A stretch of DNA of 64,000 bases from Kingella oralis. Its GTDB lineage: Bacteria > Pseudomonadota > Gammaproteobacteria > Burkholderiales > Neisseriaceae. The stretch lies in contig NZ_CP059569.1 of NCBI RefSeq assembly GCF_014054985.1, positions 744,001-808,000 on the forward strand. The letters run 5' to 3'. Below the pieces are notes generated by a model. That model did not search any database. It worked only from the letters and a program-made list of their open reading frames with translations, and was not told where the DNA came from. This document shows, piece by piece, positions 1-8,655 of the stretch (position 1 is the first letter of the stretch; the number at the start of each line of letters is the position of its first letter). Position numbers and translations under genes: made by a program.

Positions 1-1973
1 TTGCATTCAGCCAAATCAGCCTCGCCCTCGCCCGCCAAAACGACACCACCATCGGCTACCAGCTCGAAGCCCAAGCCCAATCGCCCTATTGGGAAAACCT
101 GCAACTGGCCGCCGCGGGCGACACCATCAGCAGCCCCAACAGCCAGCAGTTCCCCAAGCTCGCCGTCAAATTCAACGGCAAAGAAAACGGCTACACCTTT
201 TCAGGCAGCCTGAAAACCAACGCCACATGGCGTGAACAAGACTTCATCGCCGAAAACAGCAAGCTAGAAATCGCCAGCTATCGCCACAACAGCACCTTCA
301 ACATCAGCATCACCAAGCTCGCCAGCCGCTATGGCGACACCAAGCTCACAGGCATCAACGCCGTGTTCACCGCCCCCGGCCACCCCAACCAGCCCACCGG
401 CACGCTTGCCGCCGCCCAAGCCCAATGGCAAGACAACGAACTGCACAGCGACGAAATCAACCTAGATCTCAACACCCGCAACGCCCAACAAGACAACCTA
501 GACATCAACGCCAAATCCGAGCTGATATGGCGCAACGGCAGCGGCATCCAGCTTGGCAAACTCAAATTCATCAGCACCCAAACCACACCCCAAGGCACGC
601 CCCGTTTCGCCAGCGAAATGGAAGGCAGCCTGAATTTCGCCCACCCCGCCAGTTGGCGCGTCCAACTGCAAGGGCTGTTTGACAAGCAACCCGCCAACAT
701 CGCGCTGGCGCGCAACGAAAACCACATCAGCGGCAGCCTGAAAATCGCCAAACTCAACACCAAAAACTACGCCACGCTCATCAAAAGCAACCCCACCACC
801 AGCGACATCAGCCAAATCTTCCCCACCGCCCCGCTCACCTACCAAATCGACGCCGACATCGGCACGCTGGAAACCCCCCGCGCCCAAATCGACAATATCC
901 ACGCCGGCATCAACGCCAGCGCCGAATCCATCATCCTCGCCCCGCTCACCGCCGACCTATACAGCGGGCGCACCGACGGCAGCCTCATCATCCAAAACCG
1001 CACCCCCATCGCCTACCAGCTCCACCAAAAAGCCGAAGGCGTGCAAATCCACCCCATGCTGCAAGACCTGTTCAAACAAAGCCGCATTAGCGGCAAAGGC
1101 ACCGCCGAATTCGCCCTCACCGCGCAAGGCAGCAGCCCCGACGAAATGCTCGCCAGCCTCAACGGCAGCGTGAAACTGGATATTAACGACGGCGAATGGT
1201 CGGGCATCAGCTTCAACCGCATCCGCAACCTGCTCGCCGGCATCGGCAACAGCACGCCCGAAGCCGAAGCCACCGCCATGCCGTTCAGCCATTTTGTGCT
1301 GGAAGCCAACATCCAAAACGGCATCAGCAGCCACAGCGCCCAAGCCGCGTTTACCTGGCCCGCCGCCACCATGACCAGCAGCGGCAAGCTCAACCTTGCC
1401 AGCAACGAAATCACCGAAGACATCCGCTTCAAAGGCAACGCCGAAAGCCAAGCCCTGCCCATCCGCGTCAGCGGCAAAATGGACAACCCCAGCGTGAGCC
1501 TTAATTTCCAACAAATCACATCGGGCAGCACCACCGCTGAAGAAAAACAAAAAGCCATCAGCAGCGCCTTGAAGCAGCAATGGCAATGGTTTATCGCCCA
1601 GCCCGACACGCAGCCTGAAAACGACAACAGCGCGCCCGCTCCAGCCCAAGCCGCGCCCAAGCCCAAACCCGTCGCCCGGCCAGCCGCCCCTGCGGTTGCC
1701 CCCGCGCCCGAAAAACCCGAAAGCCGCAACGAAGCCAAACACGAACCGCGCATCGCATTGCCCAAAGCCAAGCCTGTTAAACCCGCCGTTAAGCCCGTTG
1801 CCAAACCTGCTGTCAAATCCACTGCGAAACTCGCCGCCCAGCCGGTAAGGCAGCCTGAAAAAGCCAAGCCGAGCAATAAGCAGCCTGAAAAAGCCAAACC
1901 CCAAGCCGGCGACAAATCCGCTGCGAAACCCAACAGCAAGCCGCCTGCAAAAGCCAAGGACAAGAAAAAATAG
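1..1973 (+). CDS. AsmA-family protein, 5' end cut off by window
   Basis: The reading frame is open from the first bases of the window (codons start at base 3) and stops at TAG 1971-1973, so only the C-terminal part (about 656 residues) is visible. The late part, with a GKGTAEF segment, LNGSVKLDINDGEWSG, a run of beta-strand-like repeats and RVSGKMDNPSVSL, is typical of the C-terminal domain of AsmA. AsmA-family proteins are inner-membrane-anchored periplasmic proteins of the AsmA/TamB/YhdP group linked to outer-membrane lipid homeostasis. The last roughly 120 residues form a low-complexity Ala/Pro/Lys-rich tail with KPA/KPV repeats, longer than in enterobacterial AsmA. Several DUS copies lie in frame and encode RQPEK or GSLK peptides. 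Family call is fairly firm; the exact subfamily is not. Confidence 0.8.
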   Translation, partial: AFSQISLALARQNDTTIGYQLEAQAQSPYWENLQLAAAGDTISSPNSQQFPKLAVKFNGKENGYTFSGSLKTNATWREQDFIAENSKLEIASYRHNSTFNISITKLASRYGDTKLTGINAVFTAPGHPNQPTGTLAAAQAQWQDNELHSDEINLDLNTRNAQQDNLDINAKSELIWRNGSGIQLGKLKFISTQTTPQGTPRFASEMEGSLNFAHPASWRVQLQGLFDKQPANIALARNENHISGSLKIAKLNTKNYATLIKSNPTTSDISQIFPTAPLTYQIDADIGTLETPRAQIDNIHAGINASAESIILAPLTADLYSGRTDGSLIIQNRTPIAYQLHQKAEGVQIHPMLQDLFKQSRISGKGTAEFALTAQGSSPDEMLASLNGSVKLDINDGEWSGISFNRIRNLLAGIGNSTPEAEATAMPFSHFVLEANIQNGISSHSAQAAFTWPAATMTSSGKLNLASNEITEDIRFKGNAESQALPIRVSGKMDNPSVSLNFQQITSGSTTAEEKQKAISSALKQQWQWFIAQPDTQPENDNSAPAPAQAAPKPKPVARPAAPAVAPAPEKPESRNEAKHEPRIALPKAKPVKPAVKPVAKPAVKSTAKLAAQPVRQPEKAKPSNKQPEKAKPQAGDKSAAKPNSKPPAKAKDKKK

Positions 1974-2112
1974 GCAGCCTGAAAACGGTGCTGCGGTTGG
2001 CAAGGCATGGAACGGCGGCGGCTCATTGCCCATTGCCAAAAGGCGTGTTTGAATGGCGCGGAATATTGGCTTTGGTTGGCGGGCTGGCGATGCTTATTGG
2101 GTGGGGTGATGT

Positions 2113-2158
2113 AAAGGCAGCCTGAAAAACGTGTGCATTCGTTTTTCAGGCTGCCTTT
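2113..2158. terminator. DUS inverted-pair hairpin
   Basis: Arms 2113-2130 and 2141-2158 form an 18-bp perfect stem around a 10-base loop, built from two opposed DUS words and flanked by A and T runs. It lies 140 bases behind the asmA-like stop and could terminate transcription from either side. Confidence 0.5.
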
Positions 2159-2277
2159 GCGGTTTCGGGCAATCTGTGCGGCAGCCTGAAAATGTTGGTG
2201 CGATGGGCGGGGTATGGAGCGGCGGGGGCGCGTTGCCAAAAGAGGGTTGAATTGCAGAGCGTCGGATTGAGGCGTGG
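2115..2277 (+). repeat. Direct repeat, copy 1 (left of CRISPR remnant)
   Basis: About 160 bases matching 2531-2691 in the same orientation. Both copies start with a DUS hairpin, then a gcggcagcctgaaaatgtt segment, a tatggagcggcgg-type segment and gagggttgaattgcagagc. Divergence is modest and spread out, as in old copies of a dispersed repeat. Confidence 0.7.
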
Positions 2278-2289
2278 TAGCGCGCGGGG

Positions 2290-2453
2290 CAGCCGCCTTC
2301 GGGCGGTTGTGTGTTGAAACTTGCGTTACGGGACGTTTCGCAAGCATGACTTTTCCAGCCGCCTACGGGCGGCTGTGTGTTGAAACCACGCCGCTGCACA
2401 GGCTGACGTAGCGCATTTCAGACAGCCGCTTTCAGGAGGCTGTGTGTTGAAAC
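2290..2453 (+). CRISPR. Orphan three-repeat CRISPR array, no cas genes in window
   Basis: Three 31-base repeats lie at 2290-2320, 2356-2386 and 2423-2453, separated by unrelated spacers of 35 and 36 bases. Each repeat has an 8-bp palindromic stem (best preserved as CAGCCGCC/GGCGGCTG in repeat 2) and ends in TGTGTGTTGAAAC, a 3' handle typical of type I-C-like or III-like repeats. Repeat 1 has one stem mismatch. Repeat 3 is degenerate inside the stem, the pattern expected at the end far from the leader, so the array probably reads rightwards. No cas gene is present on either side. Regular spacing plus conserved repeat ends make chance unlikely; activity is doubtful. Confidence 0.8.
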
Positions 2454-2530
2454 ATGCTCGCTTTGTAGCGAGGCGTGATTGTTGGTGTGTTGGCAATGCT
2501 TTGTTGCTTGTTGTGCTTGGGATGGGGATA

Positions 2531-2691
2531 GGAGGCAGCCTGAAAACGTGTTGGATGCGTTTTCAGGCTGCATTTGTGTTTGGAAACTGTTGCGGCAGCC
2601 TGAAAATGTTAGAGCGGTAAGCGGGGCATGGAGCGGCGGTGGCTCGTCGCCAAAGAGGGTTGAATTGCAGAGCATTGGATTGAGGCATATT
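2531..2691 (+). repeat. Direct repeat, copy 2 (right of CRISPR remnant)
   Basis: Same-orientation partner of 2115-2277. The CRISPR remnant sits between the two copies. A more distant relative of the inner part is seen at 1975-2060, directly behind the asmA-like stop. Confidence 0.7.
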
Positions 2692-2841
2692 GGTTGGTAA
2701 GCGGCTGATGCTGTTGGCGCCGGTGTGAAGAGGCAGCCTGAAAACCCGTAGCTTCAATGAAGCCCAAGCGTTGTTCGCCCATCCAACGAAATCGGTTGGC
2801 GGGCGCATTCAAATCTAGTGCATTCAAATGTTTGTCTGCGA

Positions 2842-2887
2842 AAAAGGCAGCCTGAAAACGTGTGCATTCGTTTTCAGGCTGCCTTTT
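2842..2887. terminator. DUS inverted-pair hairpin
   Basis: A 19-bp perfect stem (2842-2860 with 2869-2887) and an 8-base loop. Its sequence nearly repeats the hairpin at 2113-2158, including the loop, so it is probably a copied unit. No gene ends next to it. Confidence 0.45.
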
Positions 2888-2904
2888 GTCGGTTGAAACT
2901 TTTG

Positions 2905-3018
2905 CAAAACCCGGTCGGTTGGGCATAAATGCCCGACCTGCAATTGCCTTGGTATTTTTAGCCGGCGCACGGCTTGCGGGCAAGCCGTAGGGGACGCGGG
3001 ATGGTTTTCAGGCTGCCT
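2905..3018. repeat. Dispersed hairpin repeat (GGGCAT and GCACGGCTTGC types)
   Basis: Holds two small palindromic units. One is a GGTTGGGCAT...ATGCCCGACC hairpin near 2915-2939. The other is GCACGGCTTGC...GCAAGCCGT near 2966-2990, followed by a DUS. The first unit recurs near 9211-9235, 37050-37070 and 37810-37833; the second near 9466-9486 and 36914-36950. Confidence 0.6.
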
Positions 3019-3332
3019 GTTATTGCGCCCGCGTTCAAACTTGGGGCGGTTAATTTGTTTGCCGTGGGGGTGGGTATTTTGGCGGGCAAGCGAGTTGTCT
3101 GCCCTCTGTTGGGTGTTTTCAGGCTGCATTAAAGGCAGCCTGAAATTGGAATGGTGCGTTTCTGTTTAAATCGTGCGTTGCGCGTCGGCAAAATGTTGGC
3201 GAGCCGTCGCTGCTCCGTGTCGGCATTGGGTTCGCAAGGGTTTCAGGCTACCTTTTGGGGCGGGTTAAACGGCAGCCTGAAAACGGTGGTCGGGCTGGCG
3301 GTCGTTGCCCTGCTTGTTCGCAACCCTCTTGT

Positions 3333-6300
3333 TTACAACCATTGTTTCAGGCTGCTGGTGGGGATGTCCCATTGCCATACGCCGTTGCTGGTGATACCGT
3401 CCAGACCGCGCAGGAAGAGGTAGCGGATGTGGATGGTTTGCGGCTGGGCGTTGCGGCTGGTGAGATAGCGGGCGGTGGCGATGGCGTAGAGCAGGGCTTG
3501 TAGGGCGTAGTGGTGTTGGGCGATGGCTTGGTTGAGCGCGGCTTGGGTGTAGTCGCTGGGGCTGTTGCCGAGCCAGTTGGATTTGTAGTCTAGGATGAGG
3601 GTGTCGCCTGTTTCGGTTTGGGCGAGCAGATCTATGTAGCCGTTGATGTAGCCTTGTACGTCGCGGAAGCTGAGGTTTTGCGCGGCGGCGGTGATTTCGG
3701 GGGGGAGCTTGCTGTGTTGGGCAAACCATGTTTTCAGGCTGCCTAGGGTGAAGTTGCGGGTGTGCAGCAGGAAGCCGAATTCGGTGAGGATGTTTTGCGG
3801 GGGCAGGGTGCTGAGGCTGGTGCGGGGCAAGAGGGGGGTGTGGCGGGTGTCTTCAATCAGCTGGGCGATGGTGTCTTGCCATTGTTGGCTGTTGATGTTG
3901 TGTTGGTCTAGGGTGGTTTGGATGAGGGGGAGGTTTTGCCGCCCGGGTTGGGCGAAGGGGTAGCGTTCCAATAGGCTGTGCAGGCAGATGCCTGCGGCTG
4001 TGCCTTGGGGGAATTGGGCGATGGTGGGGGGGTCATCTGGTTTCAGGCTGCCTTGTGGGTTTTGGGGTTGGGTGGTTTGTTCGCTGGGGTCTAGGGGGGT
4101 GTGTTCGGTGGGTTGGGTGGTGCTGTGGCGGCTGAGGGCGGTGAAGCTGGTGTGCTGGGGGCTGCGGTAGCTGCGGGGGGGGATGGGGGTGGCTCGGTAG
4201 GTGGTGGGTTCGTTGGTTTGGGGTTCGCTGGTTTTCAGGCTGCCTGTGTAGGTGGGCAGGGTGAGGGTGTCGTGCCATTGGATGTGCTCGGGGTGTTGCG
4301 CGATGAAGTTTTGCCAGCTTTGGCGGTAGGCTTGGGCTTGGAGGTGGGCGTATTCGTCTTTTTTGCTTTTGCCTTTTTCAGGCTGCTGGTGTTGGATGAG
4401 GTAGGCGAGGGGGCTGTTTTCGGTTTGGGGGTAGCTGGCGATGTAAATGTTGAGCTGTTCTTCAGCGCGGGTGAGGGCGACGTAGAGCAGGCGGAGGTCT
4501 TCGGAGCGTTGTTCGGTTTGGGCTTGTTGTTGGTCGCTGTCGGTGAGCTGGGTTTTGTGGATGAGCTGGGCTTGGTGGTTTTGGTGGATGATTTGCCATT
4601 CGGGGGGCTGTTGGTTGCGGGCTTTCCAGACGAACGGGCAGTATACGACGGGGTATTGCAGCCCTTTGGCGGCGTGCATGGTTACGATTTTGACGAGATT
4701 TTCATCGCTTTCTAGGCGCAACAGGGCGTGGTCTTGGGGGTTGGCGTGGTTTTGGCTGGCTTGGATTTGTTGTCCGAGCCATTGTTGCAGCGCGCTGGGG
4801 GGCTGTCCTTTTTCGTCTTGGGCGGCGAGGATTTCTAGGATTTGGTGGAGGTTGGTGAGGGTGCGGTCGTTGCGTTGGGACAGCAGGGTGGTTTCGGCTT
4901 GGAATTGGCGGAGAAATTGTTGTAGGGCGGTGTAAACGCCGTGTTGTTGCCATGTTTGGGCGGCTTGGTTGGCGGCATCGGTCCATTGGGTGAGCTGGGC
5001 TTCGTTTTGGTTGAGCTGTTGGATTTGCAGGGCGGTGTGGTTGTAGAGGCAGCCTGAAAGCAGGTAGATGAGGTGTTGGGTGCGTTGGGGGTTGAGGATG
5101 AAGCTGATGAGGGCGTAGACGGCTTGGGTTTCTTCTTCGGCGTAGATGCTGTCGCGGCTCAGGAGCACGCTTTGGATGTGGTGCGTTTTGAGCTGGCGTT
5201 GCATCAGCGTGCCTTCTTTGCGGGTGCGCACGAGGATGGCGATTTGCCCTGCGCTGATGGGGGTTTTGCCTTGGGCGTGGGCGTGTAAAGTAACGGCGAT
5301 TTCTTGGGCGCACCATTGGGCGGCACGTTGGGTGAGGGTGTCGCTGTCGTCGGCGGTGGGGTCTTGGTTGAGCCAGGTGAGGCGCAGGGGGGCTTCGCCG
5401 CTGGGGAGCTTGCTTTGGCTGCGGGCGGCGCGGGCGGGGTGGTAGGGAATTTTATCTAGGGCAAAGGGGTTGGGGCGGGAAAATAGGGCGTTGATGGCGT
5501 GGATAAGGGCGGCGTGGCTGCGGTGGTTTTGGCTGAGGGTGTGGCGGTTGGCGGGGGGGATGTGTTCGGCGGCGGCTAGGTAGGCGTAGATGTCTGCGCC
5601 GCGGAAGCTGTAGATGGCTTGTTTGGGGTCGCCGACCATGTAGAAGGCGGTTTTATTTTGGTTGCACTTGTTTTCAGGCTGCCTTGGGGGTTGCATAAAG
5701 GCGGCTTGGAAGATGGCGTATTGCAGGGGGTCGGTGTCTTGAAATTCGTCGATGAGGGCGGTTTGCCAGTTGGCGGATAGGGCGCGGGCAAGGGCTTGGG
5801 CGTGGGGTTTTTCGGGGCTGAGGGCGTGGTAAACATCCAGCAGCAGGTCGTCAAATTGGCGGCTAGGGCTGGTTTTTTTGTTGGCTTCGTTTTGCGTGCG
5901 CAGGTAGTGGATGATGTTGTGGGCAAGCTGGATAAGGGCTTGCTCTTGGGCTTGGATGCAGCGTTGGGCGGCGGTGGCGAGCGCGCCTAGGGTGTTGTTT
6001 ATCAGGGCGAGTGGCTCGGCGGGCAGTTGGATTTTTTGTTTGGATTTTTTGTCTTGGTTGGCTTTGCTTTGCAGAAATTCGGCGGTGAAGATGGCTTGGG
6101 TGTGTTTGCTTTCGGTAAGCAGTTGCCAGATGGTGGCGGGGCTGGGGCAGCCTGAAAATTGGTGGAGCTGGGCGAAGCGGTCTTCGCAGCGGGCGGCGTT
6201 GTAGCTTTGTTTGTTGAGATGGGGATGCAGTTGCCAGAAGGCGGCTTGGATTTGGGGAAGCTGGGCGCAAACGTGTTGCCATGCTTGTTGGAATTGTTGC

Positions 6301-6995
6301 TGGGTTTGGGCGATATGGCTGCTTTCAGGCTGCCGAAATTGGAGATAGGGGCGGGCTAGGTAGGGGGATAGGGCTTGCAGTTGTTTTTCGGGGGTTTGGT
6401 TGTGCTGATAGACAAGCTGGGCCTGGACGGGGTTGGGTGCGATTTGGGTGCGCCAGTAGTCTTGGATGGCGGTGAGATTGGGGTTGTCGTTGGGGTCTTC
6501 GTTGAGCTGGATGTTGAAGGGGGCTTGGCAGTAGAAGGCGAAGTCTTGCAGGATGCGTTGGCAGAAGCCGTGGATGGTGTAGATGGCGGCGTTGTCAAAA
6601 TTGCTGATGGCGGCGGTTAGGCGCAGTTGCAGGCGGTCTTGGCTTTCGCTGGCGAGGGCTTGGCTGAGCAGGTTGAAGAGGAAGTCGTCGGGACGGTTTT
6701 TGTCATCCAAACTGTTTTGGCGCAGGATTTCAGGCTGCGTTTGGGCGTTGGGCGTGCGTTTGAGCGCGGTAAGGGCTTGGTCCAGGCGGGCGCGCAGGCG
6801 GGTTTTGAGCTCGGCGGTGGCGGCCTTGGTAAACGTTACCACAAGGATTTTTTCTACGCTTTGCTGTTCCAGCAGCACAAGGCGGGTGAACAGGGCGGCG
6901 ATGTTCCATGTTTTGCCTGTGCCTGCGCTGGCTTCGATAAGGTGGGTGCCGTGAACGGGGATGGTGAGCGGGTTGAGCGGGGCGGGGGTGGTCAT
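3333..6995 (-). CDS. recB: RecBCD enzyme subunit RecB (exodeoxyribonuclease V beta)
   Basis: 1220 residues, close to the usual RecB length. RecB is the 3'-5' helicase and nuclease subunit of RecBCD, which resects double-strand breaks and loads RecA. Visible UvrD-like helicase motifs are Walker A EASAGTGKT (about 21-29), the DEFQDTDP Walker B region (about 415), GDPKQAIYSFRGAD (about 455), TMHAAKGLQYPVV (about 772) and LLYVALTRAEEQL (about 840). The C-terminal nuclease domain shows GYIDLL (about 1117) and LDYKSNW (about 1133). recC and recD are not in the window, so the usual cluster is dispersed. The gene is unusually rich in internal DUS, giving RQPEN, FSGC and GSLKT peptides at several sites. 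Start chosen from the canonical N-terminus. Confidence 0.96.
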   Translation of the reverse strand: MTTPAPLNPLTIPVHGTHLIEASAGTGKTWNIAALFTRLVLLEQQSVEKILVVTFTKAATAELKTRLRARLDQALTALKRTPNAQTQPEILRQNSLDDKNRPDDFLFNLLSQALASESQDRLQLRLTAAISNFDNAAIYTIHGFCQRILQDFAFYCQAPFNIQLNEDPNDNPNLTAIQDYWRTQIAPNPVQAQLVYQHNQTPEKQLQALSPYLARPYLQFRQPESSHIAQTQQQFQQAWQHVCAQLPQIQAAFWQLHPHLNKQSYNAARCEDRFAQLHQFSGCPSPATIWQLLTESKHTQAIFTAEFLQSKANQDKKSKQKIQLPAEPLALINNTLGALATAAQRCIQAQEQALIQLAHNIIHYLRTQNEANKKTSPSRQFDDLLLDVYHALSPEKPHAQALARALSANWQTALIDEFQDTDPLQYAIFQAAFMQPPRQPENKCNQNKTAFYMVGDPKQAIYSFRGADIYAYLAAAEHIPPANRHTLSQNHRSHAALIHAINALFSRPNPFALDKIPYHPARAARSQSKLPSGEAPLRLTWLNQDPTADDSDTLTQRAAQWCAQEIAVTLHAHAQGKTPISAGQIAILVRTRKEGTLMQRQLKTHHIQSVLLSRDSIYAEEETQAVYALISFILNPQRTQHLIYLLSGCLYNHTALQIQQLNQNEAQLTQWTDAANQAAQTWQQHGVYTALQQFLRQFQAETTLLSQRNDRTLTNLHQILEILAAQDEKGQPPSALQQWLGQQIQASQNHANPQDHALLRLESDENLVKIVTMHAAKGLQYPVVYCPFVWKARNQQPPEWQIIHQNHQAQLIHKTQLTDSDQQQAQTEQRSEDLRLLYVALTRAEEQLNIYIASYPQTENSPLAYLIQHQQPEKGKSKKDEYAHLQAQAYRQSWQNFIAQHPEHIQWHDTLTLPTYTGSLKTSEPQTNEPTTYRATPIPPRSYRSPQHTSFTALSRHSTTQPTEHTPLDPSEQTTQPQNPQGSLKPDDPPTIAQFPQGTAAGICLHSLLERYPFAQPGRQNLPLIQTTLDQHNINSQQWQDTIAQLIEDTRHTPLLPRTSLSTLPPQNILTEFGFLLHTRNFTLGSLKTWFAQHSKLPPEITAAAQNLSFRDVQGYINGYIDLLAQTETGDTLILDYKSNWLGNSPSDYTQAALNQAIAQHHYALQALLYAIATARYLTSRNAQPQTIHIRYLFLRGLDGITSNGVWQWDIPTSSLKQWL

Positions 6996-7169
6996 GTGGG
7001 TAGCCTGAAAACGGGTTGGGGTGGGGAAACAACGGGCGCAATGATAGCATGATGCGCGGGCGTTTTCGCTTTGCCGCCGCGCGCTGTTTTAACGCTGTTG
7101 AAGCCTACGGTTTTCAGGCTGCGTGGTAGAATGGAGGCTTGTTAAACGATGTAAACGAAAGGGTTTGCG

Positions 7170-7532
7170 ATGGCTGTTGAACGGTTTGGCTGCGGCGCGC
7201 GCTTGTCGGAAGCGGTGGTTGCCAATGGTTTTGTGTTTTTATCGGGCATGGTGCCCGAGACGGGCGGCGACATCACGGCGCAAACGGCGGATGTGTTGCG
7301 CCAGATTGACGCTTGGCTGGCGCAATGCGGCTCGGACAAGGCGCATATTGTGGAAGCGACTATTTTTTTAGCCAACATGGCGGACTATGCGGGGATGAAC
7401 GCGGCATGGGACGCTTGGGTAGATGCGGCAAACCCGCCTGCGCGCGCTTGCGTGGAAGCGAAGCTGGCAAACGGCGAATGGCTGGTGGAGATTAAGGTTT
7501 CGGCGGTGGCGAATACGCCCAAGGCAGCCTGA
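7170..7532 (+). CDS. RidA/YjgF-family enamine/imine deaminase
   Basis: 120 residues, the normal size of RidA proteins, which hydrolyse reactive enamine/imine intermediates made by PLP enzymes. The family's conserved end is visible as PPARACVEAKLANGEWLVEIKVSAV, with the active-site-type Arg of the PARA motif, and GFVFLSGMVPE matches the N-terminal strand region. The start at 7170 has an AAAGGG-like ribosome site. It resembles the broader YjgF family more than archetypal RidA, so the substrate is uncertain. A DUS and a weak inverted DUS follow before gph, 67 bases downstream. Confidence 0.85.
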   Translation: MAVERFGCGARLSEAVVANGFVFLSGMVPETGGDITAQTADVLRQIDAWLAQCGSDKAHIVEATIFLANMADYAGMNAAWDAWVDAANPPARACVEAKLANGEWLVEIKVSAVANTPKAA

Positions 7533-7599
7533 AAACCGCAGGCTTCAACGAAGTTAAATTTCAGGCTGTCCCAACAGCTTGCTTACAAAAGGAAAAATC

Positions 7600-8298
7600 A
7601 TGACTACTCAAATCCAAGCCGTTGCCTTTGACCTAGACGGCACACTCTGCGACTCCATCCCCGACCTTGCCGCTGCCGCCAACGCCATGCGCCAAACGCT
7701 CGGCATGGCAGCGCTGCCCGATGCCGCCGTGCAAAGCTATGTGGGCGACGGCATCGGCGTGCTGGTGCACCGCGCCCTCACCGACAACCCGCAAGGCACC
7801 GCTTCTGACGCGCAATGGCAACAAGGCTACACCGCCTTTATCCAACATTATGCCGACCACATCGCCGACCACACCCGCGCCTACCCCGAAACCGAAGCAG
7901 GTTTGGGGTTGCTGCAATCGCTGCGCATCCCGCTTGCCGTTATCACCAACAAAAACGAAATCCTCGCCGTGAAACTGCTCAAAGCCTTGAAGCTGGATGG
8001 CTATTTCAGCATCGTCATTGGCGGCGACACCTTGCCGCACAAAAAACCCAGCCCCGAGCCGCTGCGCCACGTCGCCCAAGTGCTCGGCGTGAACGTGGCA
8101 AACATCATCATGGTGGGCGATTCCAAAAACGACATCCTCTCCGCCAAAGCCGCAGGCAGCATCGCCGTGGGCGTAACCTTTGGCTACGGCGACATGGCGC
8201 AACTGAGCCAAAACCCCGCCACCAAGCCCGATTGGACGATTAACGCCCTGCCCGATATTTACGCCCATCTGCGCCCGCAAAAGCCCGAAGAAGAGTAA
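7600..8298 (+). CDS. gph: Phosphoglycolate phosphatase, HAD superfamily
   Basis: 232 residues. HAD motif I is AFDLDGTLCDS with Asp11 (nucleophile) and Asp13. Motif II VITNKNE, the Lys of PHKKPSPEPL and motif IV MVGDSKNDI follow in the right order. Gph removes the phosphate of 2-phosphoglycolate, a by-product of DNA 3'-end repair. The start at ATG 7600 is preferred over an in-frame TTG at 7579 because AAAAGGAAAA lies just before it. Neighbouring recB and recX are also DNA-repair genes, but spacing and repeats argue against one operon. Confidence 0.88.
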   Translation: MTTQIQAVAFDLDGTLCDSIPDLAAAANAMRQTLGMAALPDAAVQSYVGDGIGVLVHRALTDNPQGTASDAQWQQGYTAFIQHYADHIADHTRAYPETEAGLGLLQSLRIPLAVITNKNEILAVKLLKALKLDGYFSIVIGGDTLPHKKPSPEPLRHVAQVLGVNVANIIMVGDSKNDILSAKAAGSIAVGVTFGYGDMAQLSQNPATKPDWTINALPDIYAHLRPQKPEEE

Positions 8299-8309
8299 TC
8301 CGCCCGCAT

Positions 8310-8453
8310 AAGGCAGCCTGAAACCTTTACAAAAGCTGTAACCAATGGCGCGTCGGCGGCTCGCCGACATTTTCTTGCCAACCGGCAAAACGCCATTGAA
8401 TACGCCATTTGGCGACGAGCTGTTGCCGCGCCATTTTAGATTTCAGGCTGCCT
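8310..8453 (+). repeat. Two-hairpin dispersed repeat, copy A
   Basis: Runs from a DUS (aggcagcctgaaacc), through an imperfect hairpin GTCGGCGGCTCGCCGAC (8352-8368), a variable centre, a second hairpin-like segment GGCGACGAGCTGTTGCCGC, to a closing inverted DUS. It matches copies at 36759-36899 and, reversed, 58766-58908. It fills the gap between gph and recX. Confidence 0.7.
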
Positions 8454-8655
8454 AATCTTGTTTACACACCCGATCAGGCAGCCTGAAAACAGATTTCCGA
8501 ATACCGTTTTACAACAAGCCAAAATGACAACGATACCCGTCGAGTGTATGCGCTTGCCCACGCAACGTTTGGCAAAATGCCACGCTACGCCGCAAAGCCA
8601 CGCCCCCGTATATATGTTTTTTCAGGCTGCCTCAACCCCCATCACCCCCACCACC

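Larger units (their letters stand above)
1974..3332. other. Repeat-rich gene-free stretch between asmA-like gene and recB
   Basis: No convincing gene lies in these 1.36 kb. The stretch holds many DUS copies, two DUS hairpins (2113-2158 and 2842-2887), a roughly 160-bp direct repeat (2115-2277 and 2531-2691), a three-repeat CRISPR remnant between its copies, and pieces of dispersed repeats (1975-2060, 2905-3018, 3183-3252). Short open frames here read through DUS-encoded peptides and are not coding. Confidence 0.75.

Noticed and set aside
957..2039. Long open frame on the minus strand within the asmA-like gene
   Set aside because: It is the complement of a GC-rich coding frame, with Gly/Phe/Ala runs and no family pattern; the plus strand carries the real protein.
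2479..2700. Short frames around the CRISPR remnant (for example 73 codons on plus)
   Set aside because: They read through DUS and direct-repeat sequence, giving RQPENV and FSGC peptides, and have no ribosome site.
2113..2887. DUS hairpins considered as further CRISPR repeats
   Set aside because: They lack regular spacing and the TGTTGAAAC end, and match uptake words found across the window.
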